Positions 30,342 through 41,400 of a stretch of DNA of 64,000 nucleotides are shown in pieces. How positions within the stretch are numbered: position 1 is the first letter of the stretch; every line of letters begins with the position of its first letter. The notes beneath the pieces are model-generated. The model was not told the DNA's origin. It ran no database searches and worked only from the letters and a program-made list of their open reading frames with translations. The stretch covers positions 2,108,001-2,172,000 of the forward strand of contig OZ020485.1 in the NCBI GenBank assembly GCA_963971405.1, written 5' to 3'. This stretch comes from Psococerastis gibbosa (taxonomy: Eukaryota; Arthropoda; Insecta; Psocodea; Psocidae). Position numbers and translations under genes: made by a program.

Positions 30342-31070
30342 TTCCAATTTATACGTAGGCCTAGTATAAGGAAAGCTTTGTGATGGTCCAAATTTTCGAT
30401 TCCGAGATTTCAACGGATTTACACGTTTTGAAGTCCCAGAAACCAAAAAAAGTGGTTTTTACGAAATGTCGCTCTGTCTGTCTGTCTGTGCGTCGATTTC
30501 CGGGCAAACTATACTCGGTCGATTTTGATGAAATTCGGCATGTAGGTTATTTCTTTTGGCTTCTCAATTTGGGGGGGGGGGGGGGTTATTTTCAAAAAAA
30601 CGTCTAAAAAATTATTTATCCAAAACGGCTCCAACGATTTCTTTTAAATTTACGTATATTGCAGTCGTTATTAATGTTGACGAAATGCGGGGGGTCGCTT
30701 GCCCCTTGATAGTTTGCTTCTGGGGGTAAAAAAATAAAAATAACTAACTTAAATTTTAATGAAAAATGACTAAAAATAATTTTTCTGTGAAACCTTTCCA
30801 TCGATGATTTCTACCTTCAGGCATGTTTTAGGTGTTCAATTAAGTAACGAAACCGGACAGATTGCTTTCCCAAAATACTATTTGGTTTTGTGCGAAAAAA
30901 ATGTTAGAAAATTCACGGTCAAATGCATTGCGTGCCTTATGCATTATTGCTGTGTGGTAATTTGTTGGTCTGACCTATCTAGAATTTACCTCACCTCCAG
31001 TGACGTCAGACGGACAGTTGCCCGAAATTTAAAAAAATATTTACCATGAAATTACTCATTTTCTCTAGCT
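30342..31070 (+). repeat. Family A repeat running into the assembly gap
   Basis: Begins GCTTTCCAATTTATACGTAG, keeps the short TCTG tract (30473-30490), G-run (30571-30584), GGGGTCGCTTGCCCC and the GAATTTACCTCACC landmark. The inverted end is lost in the N-run, so the gap may have been caused by this repeat. Confidence 0.8.
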
Positions 31071-31270
31071 NNNNNNNNNNNNNNNNNNNNNNNNNNNNNN
31101 NNNNNNNNNNNNNNNNNNNNNNNNNNNNNNNNNNNNNNNNNNNNNNNNNNNNNNNNNNNNNNNNNNNNNNNNNNNNNNNNNNNNNNNNNNNNNNNNNNNN
31201 NNNNNNNNNNNNNNNNNNNNNNNNNNNNNNNNNNNNNNNNNNNNNNNNNNNNNNNNNNNNNNNNNNNNNN
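31071..31270. other. Assembly gap (200 N)
   Basis: Exactly 200 unknown bases, probably a placeholder of arbitrary length. Confidence 0.98.
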
Positions 31271-31428
31271 GGAAGAGGAAGGAACACAACTAATATTTTT
31301 GACTTTTTCCTTCTGGTAGAAATTGCCTTGCATTGACTTAAAGTTTCCACTCGAATTTCCTTGCTTCAACATTTTCTCTGGCGGGACGAGACGCCTCCTC
31401 TGCTCCTGTTCCTCGAAATCTGCTGCCC
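31271..31428 (-). CDS. Possible coding exon of an unknown reverse-strand gene, cut by gap
   Basis: In reverse, after an acceptor-like TTTTTAG at about 31429, the frame reads AADFEEQEQRRRLVPPEKML and stays open into the gap. The charged, helix-like sequence looks coding rather than random, but no donor site or partner exon is seen and I do not recognise the protein. Confidence 0.3.
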
Positions 31429-31429
31429 T

Positions 31430-32990
31430 AAAAATGTCAATAAAATTAGCCTACCGATACATACCAATAAAAATAAGACAATATATTTTGTTTTAGTTAA
31501 TTTAAGCTGCAGTGGACCCATAGAGGGAAGTCACTGTCCCAAATTATTACTTCGCAAGCCCCATGCATGCAAAGGCTTAAAAATGCTTCTCGTAGGTTGT
31601 ACAGTAACTTGTTGGACTCGGTGTGTTTGGGGAGTGTGCTAAGTGACTTAATTTGGCTACAAGACGGCAACAATGCAACATTTTAAGAAGAATTAAAGCT
31701 ATTGTGGGTTTAATATAAATTACTCACTTACCTTTTAGAAGTATTATTGTAGGCCTACTGTACTTTACATAATGTGTAGCATAGTGTGAACTCTGAAGTT
31801 TTCAATCCAACAACCGAACTTATTTTATTATAGTACAGTAGGTATTGCTGTAGAGGTTGAATCAATAAATAATTTTATCCTTTTTGTTTATCAAAAACCC
31901 ACTAATTTCTGCTGCGTTGTTATTGTTTTGAAAATGAATGTTGACTTCAAAACAGGCAGCCAATTGTAGGCCAAGTTTTATAGAACGTTCGAATACACTC
32001 ACAATTGTTTCTTAATAAATTAATTTGATTGGTTAAAACTGGGACGCAAATATTTTGTGACTCGGCTCATGTGATTTTCCTATTTGGAATCACAGACGGC
32101 CCTATACCGACTAGCATTCTATAGTAAATATTTTTCTATGGACCAATCAGATGTGAAGATGGTCCAGCCCTCATGTTATTGCTATCATTGGATTATTTCA
32201 TGAATTTGAAATATCAGGAACCTGCTGAGAAACCTGGACAACTCGATAATTGGCCAGGCTGTATCGGCCGGGGCTGGTGCGGTGGGGTCATTGCACCTGG
32301 AGTCGAGCTACGCTTCCATGGCAAATACTGTACTGCTATACAGTATGTATGAATTTACCTCAGCGACCTCAAGGTGTTTGATGTTCGATTGTGGTGGTTC
32401 AGGCCTTTCAAAATATTGAATAAAACGTCAAAAAACTACCTCATCTCGCTAACGCGTAAGAAGACATAGTTATTTTCCCTTGCACTTATACATGTGAGAA
32501 AAATGTCTTGTTAAGGCTGAATTTCGTCGCATGGCGCCCCTGTGGGAGCCTGTTTGAAAAATGCGCCCCATTCACCTCTTCCGGCTAGCGCGTAAGAAGA
32601 CCTTCATCATTGGGAATCCATCATTGATGGCGAAAATTTGGATGTCGCCATGTACCCTTTTATGCATTTGAAAATGTTGTTTCCTACCGCAATCGAGAAT
32701 GAAACCTTTCGCTGATTCCTAAAACAAACTGTTAGGTCCTCAACTATGAGCATACTCCGTACTGGCCATTGTTACTATACAGTTGTACCTTGACACATGG
32801 TTGTAATTTTCTCCAAACATGACAGGGGTGACTAATTAAGTCTTGGATTTCCTTCAAGTTGTCAGATTTCAGTTACATTTTACGAATATGCGTCTAAGAA
32901 ATGTAATCGCCCGAAGAAAGTCATTTATAAATACTAAAATCTATTATATTTTATTATTGAGCATCTTCTCCAGTCATCTCGGTTTTGTAC
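31430..32990. other. Intergenic sequence, no gene recognised
   Basis: GCGTAAGAAGAC occurs twice (32454 and 32590) in similar context, a hint of a small duplicated repeat. No exon or RNA gene is supported. Confidence 0.4.
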
Positions 32991-32994
32991 AACG

Positions 32995-33590
32995 CTCCAC
33001 CATCTACGGACTCCTAACTCGCGAAGGTCAGTTTCAAACTCATCCTTCCCGCATTTTCGAGGACGTCCGGCCATTGGTGTTCCTGTTTCTTTTTCGGCAT
33101 GCGGTCGTCTGACATGTCCCAGTCTTCTGCATATGGTGAGATTCTTCTTATTGGGAGATTTGAGAAATCCTTGTATGCAATATTAAGGAGCGTAATTCCT
33201 CTGTAGTTCTAGTTTGTGTCACCTTTCTTATTGATTGCTACTATAATCCCTGTTTGCCACGCTTCCGGTATACATTCATTTTCAAAATGTCGGTTAAAAT
33301 ATCATGTAGTTCCTTCACGAATTTCGTTCCCGAGTTTTTAAGCTTTTCGATTGTGATGCCATCATTGCCAGCTGCCTTTTAGTTCTCCATTCTTTTCATG
33401 GCATCCTCTACCTCTGCTAGTGATGGTCAAGGTTTAAGGGCTTCCGCTGTTAGTGGGAGTGGCTCTTCGCCAAGCCTCACGTCGCTTCCTTTGTTGAGTA
33501 GCTCACTGAAGTATCGTACTCCGTCCTGCGTTTTATAATGCTTTCTTCCTCACCTAGTAGTTTCCCTCCTTTGTCTTTATTGAGTATGCT
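32995..33590 (-). pseudogene. LINE reverse transcriptase fragment with internal deletion
   Basis: In reverse, 33130-33590 reads VEDAMKRMEN, AAGNDGITIEKLKNSG, then CIPEAWQTGIIVAINKKGD and NYRGITLLNIAYK, the N-terminal half of a LINE reverse transcriptase. It is followed directly by 32995-33115 with GRPRKCGKDEFETDLRELG, which belongs near the C-terminus. The catalytic middle is deleted and in-frame stops are present, so it is a dead internally deleted copy. Confidence 0.8.
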
Positions 33591-33596
33591 GTTTAG

Positions 33597-34022
33597 GCCA
33601 TTGAAATGTTACATGAGCTTTGCATTTTTTAGAGGCAGTAATTTTATTTTTGAGACATGTGAGGGGGGTCAATAGAAGCTTAACCTCAAGTTTGTGGGGT
33701 TGCCACCCTTGTCCCCCGGCCGCCATGTTGAAAAAAGTTGTGAAAACATTTTTTTCACGACATCTCAGAAACCATGCGTCTTACACAAACAATTTGATAC
33801 CAATTATGTCTGAACAAATTGTTTGTAAGACGCATAGCTTCCGAGATATTGAGAAAGAAATGTTTTCACCCCTTTCTTCAATATGGTGGCTGGGGGACAA
33901 GGGTGGTGACCCCACAAACTTGAGGTTAAGCTTCTATTGACCCCCCTCACATGTCTCAAAAATAAAATTGCCGCCTCTAAGAAATGCAATACTTGGTCCT
34001 TAAATTGTAACATTTCAATGGA
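33597..34022. repeat. Foldback element beside cyclophilin exon
   Basis: The arm starting CCATTGAAATGTTAC (about 33599) pairs with an inverse arm ending GTAACATTTCAATGG (34020). Inner blocks such as GAGGGGGGTCAATAGAAGCTT and CAAGTTTGTGGGGT pair as well. Both arms give the same pseudo-protein on opposite strands, which shows the symmetry. The loop is about 40 bp. It ends about 75 bp before the cyclophilin exon. Confidence 0.85.
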
Positions 34023-34094
34023 GTAGTTATAAAATGGAGAACGTTGTTTGGCGAGAAGTTGATGGTAATAACACGAGGCCATGTTCGTATTCAG

Positions 34095-37000
34095 GTGTAT
34101 TTCGACATAAAGATCGGAGGTGAGGACGCGGGGCGCATCGTGATCGGTGTCTTTGGGAAGACTGTGCCCAGGACTGCAGAGAACTTCATTGAGCTTTCGA
34201 AGCGCGGGCCCGGCGAGGGCTACAAGGGCAGCAAGTTCCATAGAGTCATCAAAGACTTCATGATCCAGGGTGGAGACTTCACCAAGGGAGACGGTACTGG
34301 AGGTAAATAATTAAATCTCAATCATTTTTATAGGACATGGGCTACCAATATAATAGCCCATGTGTGTAATTCCATTGATTGATTATAACAGGTAAAAAGC
34401 CGGGATTGATCAGTAGAACAATACAATGCCGAATACAGTTTAACACTTAAACTATTAAATTAGCGAAACAACAAGAAATGCATTACATAATTATGTACTG
34501 TATCAAGCGTGCCTTTAATTTCACTTTTAGACATAAAATTGAAGGCCCGGTACAATTTGACGAATCTGCAGTTGCCGACGTTTTTAGGGACATTATCTAA
34601 CAATTGAGAAGAAGACAAATATTCGATTTCTTCGCATATATATATACTATATACTAGTATAAATATACTGTATATGTATGTGTAGGGGAAAGTCAGGTAA
34701 AGTGAGCCACTTAATTTTTATTTTTATTTTATTTCTCGGTCATCAAAGCCAACATGAATCTGCATATATCGCCAACTGATAGTGTGATTGATCAGCTGTC
34801 AACGACATGAAGGCTTCATCATTCATTTGTACAGTTTCGGCACATAAGCACTTCTGGCAAAAGTCGACACTTGTCCCACTCTACCTTCCTAGGTCAAGCA
34901 AAGCGGGACATTGAGCTCTCTGACCAAGATAGTAGATTTGATTACCTCTAGTAAACATTAGGCATTTCTGAATGAAAAAACACGCAAAACAAATGAGTGA
35001 AAAGGGTTAGACAACTTACGAAAACGGTAAGGTAAGTGTCAGGTAAAGTGAGTCACATGATGTTTCGCATATGGCTTATAATGTCTCACTTTACCTCCAC
35101 CTGCGCTTTTGATTTCAATCTGCCCTAACATGGATCAGGTATAAACAGTTGTAGTATTGCTGTTATTTGTGTAAAAGAAGCCAATAAACTAAATAAAAAT
35201 GATTGACAACATATAACTATAAAAAATTGAAGGCTATGTTTACATAAGTGAACAAGAAATATTGCAATCCTACCCGTAAAAAGTAGAAAAAAAATCGTAC
35301 GCTATTAAATTTGTACCAAATGAATCCATATTTGTTTGCGTAGCGTACCTAGGTCAATATCGCCTACTATGTGTCATTAGACGATTTCCCGCCAATAGTC
35401 TAGAGATTTAAGGCTTGTCTCACTTTACCCGACTTCCCCTAGGTATGTTATCGATTTTAGTAAACACTCTAACTTCCGTAGATATTATCCGGTTTGATGA
35501 AACGTGGCACAAAAATTAATCATACAAATGTCTTGATAGAGTTCGTTAACCAGCGCGATCCGCGATTTTGGTTCAAGATGGCGTCCGATCAAAAACTTAA
35601 AAAATGCATTTCTCAGTTAACAGTGGTCGTAAAGGGATAAGATAACATGTGAATGAAAACCCGTAGGTTTATCTACGATAATGGTAGTTAACACTTTACG
35701 ACAAATCAACGATTTCAAGATGGCGACTTTTTAAAGTAAAATTGATCAGACAAGTTTGACTGAATCTCCATACACCTAATCGGCCAAAGCCGAAAGGGAT
35801 TTTTAATTGGCTATAGCAACTAACCCGATTCTTTGGCGTTCATAATATCCCATATTTATTGTATCTATCCTGTTTTAGTGAGTAATATTTCACATAGTTT
35901 GCGTTTAGCTCTTGTCCCACTTACTATTATATTTTTATGGAATAAAATAGAATACATTTTTTTTTTATTAAAACTCATAGTCGTCTACATAAGCGGAGTC
36001 GGTGATTGTGCGAAATATTGTCTAGTGTACTTTAATATTGAAATATGTTATCATTAAAAAGAAAAGAGAAACGGCGGAGCGGGGTCTGCGCCTTTATGAA
36101 ATTGCTCTACACCTGATCAGCCAGGGCCGAAAGGGATTTTTTTCATTTCAAATGAATAGCGAATTAGTGGGCTAGCAGAAAATTGCTTTCTCTTTTATTT
36201 CTGAACCTTGAGTGAAGTGACGCGAACCCGTCCGAACGAAATTGCCCGGTTTCCCATAGACACGCCAGCTCATAAAAATGTTCTCAAGCAGACCCTGCTT
36301 TTGCACCAACCCTTATGGCTACAATGGAGGAAATAAAACGTCGGCAACTCCCGACCCCAGACTCAAAAGAGCTACCGAAGGGGATGAAAGATGTTGTGAA
36401 ATTGTTTTTGCCAGTGGCCCGTTTCCGGCCACGACCGGGTCAGGTGCCGGGGTGGTATACGTCACGTATGCGTCAGTAGATACTTAGGTGGCGACGGATT
36501 TGGTGGAGGGAGACTCGGGTTCAAATCCCGTTTCCGTTAATTTTTCCACGGCCTTTCTCTAATTCTCTTAAGTAACAACATACAATATTGACATTTTTTG
36601 ACGATGTACGGCAACACGAAGAAATATTTTCCAATGCACAAGAATGAGTATTAAAAGCTTTGGTAACTTACTTGAAAAAGTTTCTCACTCAGCCAGTGGC
36701 AAGGTCATACTGACCGGGGCATTAGTCGTACCCCGTAGGCACGTCCAGCACCAGTCGCCATTACGGTATATGCGTTATTTGTAGTCGGGGTGCGACCAGT
36801 GATCGTGCACCACCAAACTTAAAATTGTTGGTCGGTAGGACCAGGGTCCGACTTTTTCGATAGTGCGCGGTGATCCACACACTTCCGGGTCGGGAACGAC
36901 TGTGATGGAGAAGACGTGGAGCGGTTTTCATAATGGCCAAAATTTGTTTAAAGTGGGTTTAAAAAAATTAAATAATTTAGTGGTTAAGCCCCCACAGGAA

Positions 37001-37923
37001 CTTACTAGGTCGATAAAAGAAAGTATCCCCACAACAGGAACGGGGGGTTGATCCCATTCAGGCAACTGATAAAGCTGATAACTATGAATTAGGGCAGTTA
37101 CAGTAGCTCAATTATTCGTTGTTGTTGCAGGGCGCAGTATCTACGGAGAGCGTTTCGCGGACGAGAATTTCAAGTTGAAGCACTACGGCGCGGGCTGGCT
37201 GAGCATGGCCAACGCGGGCAAGGACACTAACGGCTCGCAGTTCTTCATCACCACCAAGAAGACCACATGGCTAGACGGAAGGCACGTCGTCTTCGGCAAG
37301 ATTATCCAAGGAATGGTACGTGCAACATGGTTCGAGTCCCACACTGGCTACATTTTCTGGCCATGCTTCGGAGGGCATGTAAAGCAGGCGGTCCTAGTTG
37401 AGTGTAAGAGAGAACTCCCCTAGGTTGGCTTAGTAATATAAACAATGAAAAGTCCTTATTTATTTATTTAGTAACATAATTATGTCTTCGGGGACATGTG
37501 CGCCTTAACCACTCCGACTATCTTACAGCCAACCTTTGCCGTCGGGTTTCGCGCAGGATAAAACAGACAAAGGCATATGCCCGATTCGCTCTCCGGGAAA
37601 CAGCCGTCAGCAAAGCTTCCTCACCGTACTGACTGTACCTCAGTGTATCCAACACCCATCCTGGACTGAGCCGTATTACCCAGCAGATGGAGGAGTAAAG
37701 TCAATGTGAAACAACCAAGAGTTTATGTTCCTTGACTCATTATGAACCGGGTACAACAACTTGTAATTTCGGATTGTAATTGTTACAGGATGTGGTAAGA
37801 AAGATCGAGAGCATAAAGACTGGGGCCAACGACCGGCCGACGCAGGATGTCGTGATCGCCGACGCGGGCTCCGAAGCCGTCGCTGAGCCATTCGCGGTTC
37901 CCAGACAGGACGCTACAGAGTGA
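34095..37923 (+). CDS. PPIB: Cyclophilin B-type peptidyl-prolyl isomerase, 3 exons, 5' exon missing
   Basis: Exons 34095-34302, 37131-37315 and 37789-37923 join in frame at AG/GT sites. Exon one gives [18 protein letters not shown] and the catalytic [15 protein letters not shown]. Exon two gives GSQFFITT and the cyclosporin-contacting Trp in [12 protein letters not shown]. Exon three ends [12 protein letters not shown]. The order and spacing match vertebrate PPIB, an ER proline isomerase, including [18 protein letters not shown]. The exon with the signal peptide and start was not found; the gap or foldback region upstream could hide it. There is no KDEL-like tail, as in other PPIBs. Confidence 0.9.
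34683..35441. mobile_element. MITE with GGGGAAAGTCAGGTAAAGTGAG ends, TA-flanked
   Basis: The left end, GGGGAAAGTCAGGTAAAGTG from 34685, is matched in inverse by CACTTTACCCGACTTCCCC ending at 35439, with TA on both sides. The element is about 755 bp. The terminal motif recurs inside (GTCAGGTAAAGTGAGTCAC near 35040, CTCACTTTACCTCC near 35080). There is no coding sequence. TA flanks suggest mobilisation by a Tc1/mariner-type enzyme, which is inference. It lies in a cyclophilin intron. Confidence 0.8.
35455..35780 (+). repeat. Family B interspersed repeat, copy 1
   Basis: GATATTATCCG, ATCATACAAATGTCTTGAT and GAGTTCGTT(A/G)(A/G)CCAGCG are shared with a second copy at about 56805-57060. No coding content. 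Confidence 0.65.
35781..36480. other. Cyclophilin intron, nothing recognised
   Basis: AGCCGAAAGGGATTTTTAAT at 35787 and a similar GCCGAAAGGGATTTTTTTC at 36128 form a loose direct repeat. The rest shows no gene. Confidence 0.4.
36481..36545 (+). repeat. tRNA-derived (SINE-like) sequence, tentative
   Basis: Contains GGTTCAAATCCCG, a good pol III B-box match, preceded at the right distance by TTAGGTGGCGACGG, a weak A-box. A folded tRNA with acceptor stem could not be drawn, so a SINE head is more likely than a tRNA gene. Confidence 0.3.
36546..37130. other. Cyclophilin intron, nothing recognised
   Basis: No repeat or coding signal beyond the acceptor TTGTTGTTGCAG at 37130. Confidence 0.4.
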
Positions 37924-38437
37924 AAAAAAACTGGCAATATATTATATTTTAATACAAAACCAAGCACATTCACTTAGCTAGCAAAAGGTAAGGCATTGAC
38001 GTAAATTTTAGGAGACTGCTAGTGACTGCCCCGTACGATAGGTTTAGCTGGTCGACCGCGCTCAAAAATCAAGCAATGTTTGAGTTAGCTAATTAATTGG
38101 CAATGACAGTACCAGCCGGTAAGGTTTGTAATTAGCTTACGGCACTAGCAGCCTCCACTTGGATCAATGCCAATGGAAGTCACTCTCTTGTTTTAAATGC
38201 AACATGCCATGGCAAGCTGTCCTTTGAGATGATTCCGAGGTATACGCAGCTAATAACAAATTCAGTTTCTAAGGTACTTGACTAATAAGCTATCGAGCTC
38301 ATTTCAATGTATACTAGGCTACTGCATGAGAGAAATAGCGGCCACTTGAGACGTTGTGTAGCCATCACAGCCAATTCTACCACGATAAATAAGCGCTTGA
38401 AGGAAAACTCAACTATCGTACAATTACGAGTGTGTGC
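37924..38437. other. Space between convergent cyclophilin and GCAT genes
   Basis: About 510 bp hold the 3' ends of both genes. No further feature is clear. Confidence 0.5.
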
Positions 38438-41400
38438 CTATGCCTTCGGTATGAGGCCCATCTTGCGGCCCGTCTCTGTAAACTCGTGGATGGCCTTCTC
38501 TATCTGTGTGGGCGTGTGTGCTGCCGATATCTGGACCCTGATGCGGGCCGCGTCCTTGGGCACTACTGGGTAGTTGAAGCTCACCACGTAAATGCCTCGC
38601 TCTGAAATCATAACAATCGAATTTCGCATCTGCAACAAGTAAATTGCATAAGCCGATTTTTAATCATTTCATCTCTGATCTCTGAACTGTATACCGTAAT
38701 AACTAGCTTCTACCACACAGCCATTTAAGAAATAAGCTGTTGATCCGTATTAGATGGTCAAAAATACTATTATTATTGCTTTCCTATTTATACGTCAGCA
38801 TTTTGATCTTCGAAATGATCAATTTCGAGATTTCAACGGATTTACACGTATTGAGGTCCCAGGAACCAAAAAAGAATGTTTTCTTCGAAATGTCTCTCTG
38901 TCTCTTCATCTCGTCGATTTGTGGGCAAACTACTCGGTGGATTTTAATGACAAATGCACGTATTCAAGGGGAAGCCCTGAAAGCCTTCTATTCGCATAGT
39001 AGACATTTTTATGTCCAATGCCAACGACCCCATGGGTTTAGGGTATTATTTTTATTGTTTCCGCATGAATTTGTTTAAAAACTTTAAATTTAAAACACTT
39101 TTAATTTATTTTTAAAACTTTAACAATAGGTGACTAAGATCAAGAAGTGGAGACTTTTGAATACCTGGGCTGCACTCTTGGACAAAACTGTGGCTGTGAG
39201 GAAGGCGTGAACGGAAGAATAAAAACAGGTTTGGCGAAGTTCCATGACATGGCGCCAATCCTCAACGGCAGAAAAATGCCAAAGACGTAGGGCCGAATCA
39301 AGTGGCCAGACAATGCATGCTGTACTGGGCGGAAGCGAGATGAATGTTGCGAGAGTTGTGTGGGCTCACCCTCCAACATCGCCGTCGTAACGAACAATAC
39401 TGATTTAATAAGGGGACAGAAGAATCCGGGCTAAAAGGCCGTGGTCGATTTGAAAGTAGGCTTCCAAACGTTTCGTCAACAACTGCGGTCGACATCTTCA
39501 GTTGTTGACGAAACGTTTGCAAGTCTACTTTGAAATCGACCACGGCCTATTAGCCCGGATTCTTCTGTCCCCTCATTAGACTCCGGCCGTGAAAGCCTTC
39601 GTTATTACATTAATACTGATTTAACTCTGAAAATGAGAGAAAGAAGACTCAACTGGTGGGGGCACGACCAGAGGAGAGATGAAACGTCCTTATTAAGGCG
39701 TATTAAGAACATGGCACTCCCAGGACATCGCCACCGGGGAGCACCGAAGTTGACACTTCCCAGAACTCCAGAGGACTCGCCCTAAACAGAGTTGTCTGGA
39801 AACGCCACTGCCGTTCTGCTGACCGTCCTTGACGACGAAGGCGACGTAAAAGTAAGTAACAGTAATAGCTGTCATTAATTTATATAAAATGGTATGGTTG
39901 TATTTACTCAACATTTCGTCGGCCAGCTGGGCGGCCTTTCTGGCGTCGCCGATCATGACGGGGCAAATGGGGTGGTCGTCGCCCGCCACCCTGAACCCCA
40001 CCTTGGTCATCCCCTCCCGGAACATCTCTGTGTTACTCCTAATGGTCTCCTGGTACTTGTTGCTCTCCATCACGAGGTCCAGTGCCTGCAACAAGTTTCG
40101 CCTTATCACTTCTCTTAACGCGGAACGTTGTGAAAACCGTAAATGCATGTATTTTTACCTTGCTGGCCGCTGCGACGACAGGAGGGGGCAGTGAATTGGA
40201 GAAAAGGTACGGCCTTGACCGCTGTCGGAGAAGGCTGATGACCTCGCGGGGTCCCGTGGTGTAGCCCCCCGCCGCGCCTCCCAGTGCCTTGCCAAGGGTC
40301 GAGTTGATGATGTCCACTTTGCACATGACACTCTCGTACTCCTCTGTCCCTCTACAACCAAACACCAATTACTTATGCAAATTAAATATCTTTCGGCACT
40401 GAGTTCATTGATTTCATGCATTAGTTTTTATACCAGTCCTAAATAATTTCTCGCTCTTACAAAGGGATCGTTACCCCAGAAAACGCATTATAGTATAGTA
40501 TATTTCCCAATCGTTTACTAAAAAAATTCTTTACTTCTATACCTAGCCACGGACATTTGCCGCGTGTGACTTAATTACAGGGAGCGTCTTTAGTCAATTA
40601 TTATATATGCCTACACGATAGAATGTTAGTTTATGACGTAGGTGGTTAAGTTAATGTCAGTTAGTTATGTACATGTGCAATGGGTTAGGTAGTAGGCTAC
40701 GTGTTTTAATTTAGGGTTAGGTCTTCTAGGCTTATCCATAAATAAAAAGAAACGTCACGTTCCTATTTCTGAAATAGCCTAAACAATGAAAATGGTGATG
40801 TCACTGAACAACAGGTAATATGCAATATCGTAAATTGATTTTGTTGTCTCAATTACCGATTTTGTATTTGTGGTTGTTCTTGGTTTAGTCGTACTGAGTG
40901 GTGTTTCTTCTTTGTATCTGGTGTTGTGATCGTGCTCAACCTGACTATATAAGTGGCGTTCCTTGTAGAGTTGACATAAAGCGGCGACTTGAAAAGTATG
41001 TTGCATAATTGGGTCATTACCAATATTAAATAGCTCAGCAGTGGGGAATAGTTGTGGTTTTTTATAGATTATGTTTATGATTGTCTTTTAGACATGGAAG
41101 CTTATAGGTTTGTACGGTACCTGCCTGTTCTACCGAAGAAGCCGGTGGCGTGGCAGTCGTCGACCATGGTGAGCGCCCTGTACTTCTCGGCTATGAGGAC
41201 GATCTTGGCGAGGGGCGCCACGTTGCCGTCCATGGAGAAGACGCCGTCCGTCACGATCAACTTGGTTCTCTTCTTCCCGGCCTCCTTCAATTTTAGCTGC
41301 AAATCTGAAAATATATATATATAATTCAAATTGTACGGACCTAAGTAACAAAATTACCATATCTACTGTTTAATAAATTAAGTATAACCTGCCATGTCGC

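Noticed and set aside
33804..34241. 145-residue reverse frame overlapping the cyclophilin exon
   Set aside because: It is the mirror of the foldback arm plus antisense of the true exon.
37322..37340. GGTTCGAGTCCCAC as a tRNA B-box
   Set aside because: No A-box or cloverleaf around it; it lies just after a cyclophilin donor site.
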